Assembly: GCF_025766255.1 (NCBI RefSeq)
Contig: NW_026516711.1
Span: 246,198 to 310,197, forward strand
Length of the DNA stretch: 64,000 nucleotides
From: Zychaea mexicana
Lineage: Eukaryota > Mucoromycota > Mucoromycetes > Mucorales > Lichtheimiaceae
Direction: 5' to 3'
The position numbers and the translations under genes were made by a program. Shown piece after piece: positions 58,490 to 64,000 of this stretch. Below the pieces are notes generated by a model. The model saw only the letters and a list, made by a program, of their open reading frames with translations. It made no database searches and was not told the origin of the DNA. Position 1 is the first letter of the stretch; every line of letters starts with the position of its first letter.

Positions 58490-59562
58490 TGTCACTTAGG
58501 CCTCAGTTGCCATCGCAAATGTTTTTTACATCAAAGCAAAGTAGCAGCGACAAAAGCTCGCGTGATACACGCTATTAAAAAACGGAAATATTTGTAAAGG
58601 AAAACAGAGAAAAGAGCTATTATATTATTTCAAAGAATGCAAGAAAAATAACAAAGGTGAAAAAAGTGTCTAGCTGAAAAAAAAGAAGAAGGCATTGGCA
58701 GTTCTCTCGTTCATTAGTTTGACAATAAACGAGAAAGAAGGAGGTTGAGAAAAGGCACAAAGCACCTTTCAACCTCCATGTCCACCACAGCCTCAGTCCC
58801 AGCTCGAAGCTGGAACCTACACCGCCAATCCTTCCAGCAAGCCTTCCGGCAAGCCTTCAGGAATGGCACCAATGCCAATGCCTTTTCCGTCAATTCCTTT
58901 TTCCGTCAATTCCTCAAGCGTTATTTCAAGACTATCTGACAGACCCACCATACTCCGGAGAGTACGGCAAGTCCAGGCTACAACAGACACGCTTGTGATC
59001 GTCCAAGGCGGGACCCGATCGTTCAGGATAGCCACTGAAGGTGATCGAGCTCTTCTTCGCGGGGCCGATGCGACTAATGGTCTCCCAAAATGAACAATAG
59101 ACCTCGACGTAGCGCCCACCTTTGTGTCAAGCCAGGAGTCGAACCTGCAAACGTGCCCAGAAACACTACCGACACATACAAAAAGTTGGTGGACCTTTGA
59201 AAAAGGCCACTACGGTTATTCACAGCTGAAACACAGGTGTGAGCGTGTGTAAAGCAGCAGAAGCAGTGTTATAAAGGAATTTACCTGTGATTGGCTTAAG
59301 GCCGCGTTTATGACGATTACGACTGCGCGAAATAGAAAAGCATGGAGATAAGGGAAAGAGAAGCGAAAAGGCAACTGAGCTGAGATAGCCGGACTTTATA
59401 ACCATGGGAATTCTTATCGATTCTGATTGGCCGCCGCTTGAACAGCAAACTTCTCAAAGCTGCCCCGCGCAAATTTTGTGATTTGGGCTGGTGTACCCAT
59501 AGTCGTATCCTAGAATGGACGATACTGCTTCTGTTGGATATGCAGTTCTGCACCACTCCCTC
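58490..59562. repeat. About 1-kb repeat, copy A
   Basis: Direct repeat of 62975-64000. The left 250 bases differ by scattered substitutions and small indels (net shift 12 bases). From 58745 to about 59460 the copies run at a constant offset of 4473 bases with only a few substitutions; then copy B lacks about 10 bases. Plus-strand frames at 58778-58939 and 58863-59093 and a minus-strand frame at 59119-58817 overlap; none is convincing alone. It holds the tRNA-like fold at 59123-59176 and a hairpin at 59189-59210. The right border lies beyond 59540 but cannot be fixed because copy B runs off the window. Confidence 0.85.
59123..59176 (-). other. tRNA-like fold with pol III B-box, copy A
   Basis: On the minus strand, GGTTCGACTCC (59135-59145) matches the B-box/T-loop consensus GGTTCGANTCC. 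The ends TGTGTC and GACACA (59171-59176 and 59123-59128) pair over six bases like an acceptor stem, and CAGG/CCTG closes the T-loop. Only 54 bases long, with no anticodon arm that I can fold, so it is not a normal tRNA; more likely a tRNA-derived SINE head or relic. Confidence 0.45.
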
Positions 59563-60663
59563 TTTCAATGAAGATGGTGATGAAGTACGCCATGCGCATG
59601 TATGGATAAATAACAAATAGTAAATGCACGTTATTTGCAGCTTCACGCGACAAACATGATGTGACAATTAAACAGGCCGATAAACAACTTTTCTCAGCTA
59701 CACATCTACCAGCTTTTAAGATTATTATTGTCAAGTACCATACCCTTAAGCTCAAGTTTCAAATGATAGTACAGACAACAACAGCGCGACGCTTCTTGTC
59801 TTGCCCTCTCGATATCCACCTTGCCACGAGGATACAGCGACAGTTTAAGCTAAATATAATTCCCCCACATCGTTCTGCAGTGAAACTTAAGCAGAAGTGC
59901 TCAGCTGAAACTACATCCCCACAATCACTGAAGCATAAAAGTTAAATGAAGCACAAATGTGCATATGTAAATTGTCACCGTACAGTGAACGCCGGCTGTA
60001 TACAATTGTTCTGAATTTTAGCCAATGCAAACTCTTTCAGATAAAAGATCAAACCACTCTATATCATGATAATGGATTGTACTGATGTTTTGCGGCATGA
60101 TAAGCGCTTTTTGAAAGAAGAGCTAGAGGAGCTTCTCCTATGATATCACTCCTTACTTTTTTAGAAGTATCAATGGTATCATCAATACGTAGTGTTTATT
60201 AGTTATGAGAGCAAGATATCGAAAATACAATAGTAGAGACTATTCTCTATGTCATGCTCTGTGTGTTTCGGTATGATTTGAGATCACTACTGTAGCTTAT
60301 AGATACATAGACGTTACATTCTCAAATTCTATCGTTCTAAGCAGAATCTTGGCTTGCTATGATGTTTTTGTTCAACTATAGACGTCCGACGGGCAGTGGT
60401 TTTCAATGAATAACAATACCGGCAGTTGTATGTATGCATCATAGAAATCGCTCTTGAAAGCCGTTCCTCGGCTCGTATTCAGTCTCCTTGGGAAGCATCT
60501 TTGCAGGCAGGTAAAACTGCAGCTAACTCAAGCAGAACCACTTGGATTCAATGAGATCGTATTAAATTAGCAATAATATGTTTAAAGTGATAAAGTAAAC
60601 AGCAAGAGAAGCTTAACCAACGACAAACACTGTAAGAAAGATGTAGATTGTGAAAGTAGAACT
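59563..60663. other. Region without a recognised gene
   Basis: AT-rich, with short scattered frames only. The plus-strand frame at 59661-59945 is basic and shows no motif. Confidence 0.35.
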
Positions 60664-61129
60664 TTTTACTCAGGAATCTCTCCAGCAGTCTCTCCCTGCA
60701 CGACCTGGTTTCCAATTTCAAACTTGCCATCACGATGAAGCCAGAGCTTGCAAATATGTTTCGTGCACCGGTCCGCAATAGTTTGGACGTGAATTTTTGC
60801 TAGTTTGGATTTGTAAGCATCCCGTATCATGCATAATGCAATGACGCCAAACAACCCTGACACAAGCCGCGCATTTTTATAACTTACTTGAGGGCCAACC
60901 AAGGTCTAGATCGTACAGAGAGGACATGTTAGAGCGTTTGTTAGAGACGGGTTTGCTCGACATAAAGTGTAGGTGTGGATAAAGAATAGACTTTGGAACG
61001 GACTGAGGCCACAAGCCATCTTTCCGTTCCAGAATTCTCATCGCATATCGAGCACATTCGTGTTTCGTTTTGGACAATGTTGTGTGTAAAATCATTTATT
61101 ATTACTTCAAATTGGAGAGAGATGCGCAA
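60664..61129 (-). pseudogene. Possible BAHD-type acyltransferase relic
   Basis: A minus-strand exon-like piece (61095-60902) contains HECARYAMRILERKDGLWPQ and, near its end, SNMSSLYDLDLGWPS, followed directly by a GTAAGTTAT donor. BAHD and related fungal acyltransferases carry a structural DFGWG motif preceded by Asn-Trp/Ser and Tyr-Asp in this arrangement. After it, three frames each hold short plausible pieces (60902-60666 among them) but none continues convincingly, and the catalytic HxxxD region is not found upstream. It could be a 3' remnant of such a gene or chance similarity. Confidence 0.25.
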
Positions 61130-62319
61130 AGACGTTAGAGATTGTGAAAGAGAGACTGCGTTACTTGGACGGCGAGATCCTTGTGTAATTTAGACCCGTT
61201 CGATTGTTTTGCAGGATGACCTGTCGAAAGATATTGACAGTTTGATGCATTTCTCCTTTCAGCATACCCAGCGTAATATTGCACATGGGGACGAGGAGAG
61301 ATCAATATTTATGGATATCTAAATTTGTGTTCGATGACATGTAGTAATCTTCCAGCTACATAAAGCATAGTTGTTACAGGGCATCTTTCGCGCAGCAGGA
61401 CAAAGCAGGCAGGCAGCTGTCGAAGGGCGATTATTATTGACTCATTCAAGTCAAGAATACATGCGTTTCCATTTCAGACGTGTGTTGTAATACTTGGATT
61501 ATATTGAGATGATTAATAAGAGACAATGCAGCCGAGCACTACGCATAATCTGATTGCTTCTTCCACCAATCAAAGGGCATCCCTTTCTTTTCATGACTGA
61601 GATCACGATACCACACCGTGTAGCGAGCAGTGGTTTCGACACACAGACACACTAAATTCATATCCCGTTCCAGAAAAAAAAGGATTATGATTGCTTCTTG
61701 GTCGATTCACTCTCTTCCCTTTACTATTCCTGCCCATCATCCATTATCAGTAAAGAGTATAAAAGAACAACGGAAATTGGCAACCTGCCCCCAAAAAGAG
61801 TTATCATGGATATCATACAGCCTTCCGAATATTACGACGAAGTACGTCTTTTTTTCTTTCACTCGCGGTGGTGATTGGTTAATTAATGGTTTGTTATGAT
61901 AATTAAGAAACACCCACAGCGCAGTCACCATCAGGGTATTTTCATCACGCTCACAGACATTGCCCATTGATTAACTTGGAGCTGTGGATAAAGTATCAGA
62001 CTGCGTGAAAAGAGACAATGTAGCACTACATAGTAGGCTGTTCTTAGTCTTCCTAATATGTGAGCTAGAAGAAGAAGATTACTTCAGTCAGCCTTCCTAC
62101 AGTAGTGCCTTCTTTTTTAGACCTTATTCCGTCGCTTTTACAACATGGCGACGAAATGTGGGTTTTACCGCTGCTGATGCTGCTATTACTAGAATATCTC
62201 ATAGGCGTTGCTGTTTACTTATTCAAGACATAGCACGCATCCAAGTGCCATGCTAGATCCCCACCCCCGTTGTATTCTGTTCGTAGTTCGCAGGATCCTA
62301 TGCCATTCGAATGTAAATA
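61130..62319. other. Region without a confirmed gene
   Basis: A small spliced plus-strand frame can be built: 61806-61841 joined to 61908-61970 (32 codons, GTACGT donor, TTAAG acceptor, MDIIQPSEYYDE start). Nothing identifies it. The rest has only short frames. Confidence 0.25.
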
Positions 62320-62871
62320 TTAGTTTTGTAGCGTGACCATTGTAGGACAATCAATAATGCATTGGCGACACGCTTTGGGTACAGTCATGCACCGCAGGAT
62401 GTCACCAAAAGAGAGCTCGTTTAGGATCACGGTGAGCATCATGTCCATACGCTTTTCAAGCATATGGTAAGCTTCATTGGAGAGGTAGAATATTGTGTCT
62501 GTCAGTGGATTATATCGGCGGAACCCTCCTTCACCGTTATTCAGAACCCTGCGCATATCGCTATTGCTTTCTTAAATCTCTGTTGTCTGATCAAAAATAC
62601 GTGTGGCGATATTATATGTCCTCAAATAGCCGGGGAAGTTGTCGACAAAGAATAGGGCATCACTATACACCTTAGTGACTTTGCCCTGTTGCGCGTATGC
62701 TTCGACGCGGACTGCCAGGAACTGCTCTAAATATCTGTGTAGCCGATCGAGTGCTGAGGTAGATTCATGAACTGCTGTCGCGAGATTGCGTGCTTGGAGG
62801 GCTTCGCTTCGATTTACTTGCAAAGTGTCTTTCAGTGAAGCCAGCGATGGCAACTCGGTCACAGAGTCCAT
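62320..62871 (-). pseudogene. F-box gene fragment with an in-frame stop
   Basis: The minus-strand frame starts at the ATG at 62871 and encodes helical, TPR-like sequence (VRVEAYAQQGKVTKVYSDAL, NFPGYLRTYNIATRIF), as in the N-terminal part of many Mucorales F-box proteins. A TAA (62572-62574) ends it after 99 codons, but the same frame reopens at once and continues through LSNEAYHMLEKRMDMMLTVI to an F-box-like block (LNELSFGDILRCMTVPKACR) and a stop at 62320. No LRR part follows. The in-frame stop and the missing C-terminus indicate a pseudogene; an intron removing the stop is possible but no good sites are seen. Confidence 0.6.
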
Positions 62872-62974
62872 GTGGGGATCAGGAGTTACGATCCCATCAG
62901 TACGCCGTTAATAAGTACTTTGTGTTGGGCAACAGCGAGAACAGGCCATACTATTATAGCAACGACTCTTAGCG

Positions 62975-64000
62975 GTCACTTATGCCTCAGTTGCCATCGC
63001 AAACGTCTATTACAACAAAGCGACAAAAGCTCGCGCGATACACGCTATTAAAAAACAGAAATATTTGTAAAGGGAAACAGATGGAAGAGCTCTTTTATTA
63101 TTTCAAAAGAATGTAAGAAAATTAACAAAGGTCAAAAAAGTGTCAGCTGAAGAAAAAGAAGAAGGCATTGGCAGTTCTCTCGTCCATTAGTTTGACAATA
63201 AACGAGAAAGAAGGAGGTTGAGAAAAGGCACAAAGCACATTTCAACCTCCATGTCCACCACAGCCTCAGTCCCAGCTCGAAGCTGGAACCTACACCGCCA
63301 ATCCTTCCAGCAAGCCTTCCGGCAAGCCTTCAGGAATGGCACCAATGCCAATGCCTTTTCCGTCAATTCCTTTTTCCGTCAATTCCTCAAGCGTTATTTC
63401 AGGACTATCTGACAGACCCACCATACTCCGGAGAGTACGGCAAGTCCAGGCTACAACAGACACGCTTGTGATCGTCCAAGGCGGGACCCGATCGTTCAGG
63501 ATAGCCACTGAAGGTGATCGAGCTCTTCTTCGCGGGGCCGATGCGACTAATGGTCTCCCAAAATGAACAATAGACCTCGACGTAGCGCCCACCTTTGTGT
63601 CAAGCCAGGAGTCGAACCTGCAAACGTGCCCAGAAACACTACCGACACATTCAAAAAGTTGGTGGACCTTTGAAAAAGGCCACTACGGTTATTCACAGCT
63701 GAAACACAGGTGTGAGCGTGTGTAAAGCAGCAGAAGCAGTGTTATAAAGGAATTTACCTGTGATTGGCTTAAGGCCGCGTTTATGACGATTACGACTGCG
63801 CGAAATAGAAAAGCATGGAGATAAGGGAAAGAGAAGCGAAAAGGCAACTGAGCTGAGATAGCCGGACTTTATAACCATGGGAATTCTTATCGATTCTGAT
63901 TGGCCGCCGCTTGAACAGCAAACTTCTCAAAGCTGCCCCTTGTGATTTGGGTTGGTGTACCCATAATCGTATCCTAGAATGGACGATACTGCTTCTGTTG
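62975..64000. repeat. About 1-kb repeat, copy B (runs off the window)
   Basis: Second direct copy of the repeat at 58490. It starts about 100 bases upstream of the F-box pseudogene start codon. In the core it differs from copy A at only a few positions (for example about 63402 and 63650) and by a roughly 10-base deletion near 63939. The same overlapping short frames are kept. Confidence 0.85.
63596..63649 (-). other. tRNA-like fold with pol III B-box, copy B
   Basis: Same 54-base structure as at 59123-59176, offset by exactly 4473 bases and unchanged, with the B-box at 63608-63618 and paired ends TGTGTC/GACACA. Confidence 0.45.

Noticed and set aside
58880..58920. CCGTCAATTCC, twice, resembles the universal small-subunit rRNA site
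   Set aside because: The flanking sequence does not continue as 18S or mitochondrial SSU rRNA; the two copies are a local direct repeat inside the 1-kb element.
58817..59119. Minus-strand 100-codon frame in the repeat, conserved in copy B
   Set aside because: Both copies are nearly identical in DNA, so frame conservation says nothing; it overlaps two plus-strand frames and has a Gly-Ile repeat composition.
59123..59176. A functional tRNA gene
   Set aside because: It lacks a complete anticodon arm and is only 54 bases long; reported as a tRNA-like relic instead.
1..64000. CRISPR arrays, operons, bacterial promoters or prophage features
   Set aside because: The DNA is nuclear eukaryotic with spliced genes; the repeats seen are microsatellites or transposon-related and have no spacer structure.

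Overview
The window is nuclear DNA of an intron-rich fungus. Genes are interrupted by many short GT-AG introns (mostly 50-300 bases), several with microexons of 12-28 bases. Proteins include fungal hallmarks (alternative NADH dehydrogenase, Mediator MED12, GET1, a CBF1-like bHLH factor) together with expanded F-box genes and MULE/LINE remnants. This mixture, the low-complexity Gln/Asn tracts and the gene architecture suggest an early-diverging filamentous fungus of the Mucorales type; the placement is inference, since no rRNA or other marker is present.

Layout. 0-4 kb: an unresolved left edge, then a decayed Mutator-like DNA transposon (881-4085) with terminal inverted repeats, a probable 10-bp target duplication, a GCM/WRKY-type zinc finger, a DDE core and a broken OTU-protease domain. 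4.4-16.6 kb: a compact housekeeping block: SET-domain methyltransferase (12 exons), external NADH dehydrogenase (19 exons), a small mitochondrial-looking membrane protein, RNase H2 subunit A and a cysteine-rich basic protein. 17.0-24.3 kb: MED12 on the minus strand (16 exons, about 1915 aa). 24.6-26.9 kb: LINE remnant. 27.3-29.7 kb: ankyrin/BTB protein. 29.7-33.2 kb: no clear gene. 33.2-38.2 kb: bZIP factor and an F-box protein on the minus strand. 39.8-47.5 kb: alpha-arrestin, a PC-esterase-like membrane protein without its nucleophile serine, ELO fatty acid elongase and a RhoGAP. 47.5-50.1 kb: gene-poor. 50.1-54.4 kb: CBF1-like bHLH factor, an incomplete membrane-protein gene, and GET1. 54.6-64 kb: an unidentified 325-aa protein, an F-box/LRR protein, an F-box pseudogene, a possible acyltransferase relic, and two copies of a roughly 1-kb nearly identical repeat, each lying just upstream of an F-box reading frame and carrying a tRNA-like fold.

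The genes do not form a pathway. Functional themes are transcription control (MED12, CBF1-like, bZIP), membrane biology (ELO, GET1, arrestin), ubiquitin-linked adaptors (F-box, BTB, arrestin with LPxY motifs) and genome maintenance (RNase H2A). Exon structures were built by hand from splice-site consensus and frame continuity; the phases of all junctions given as certain add up to complete open reading frames.
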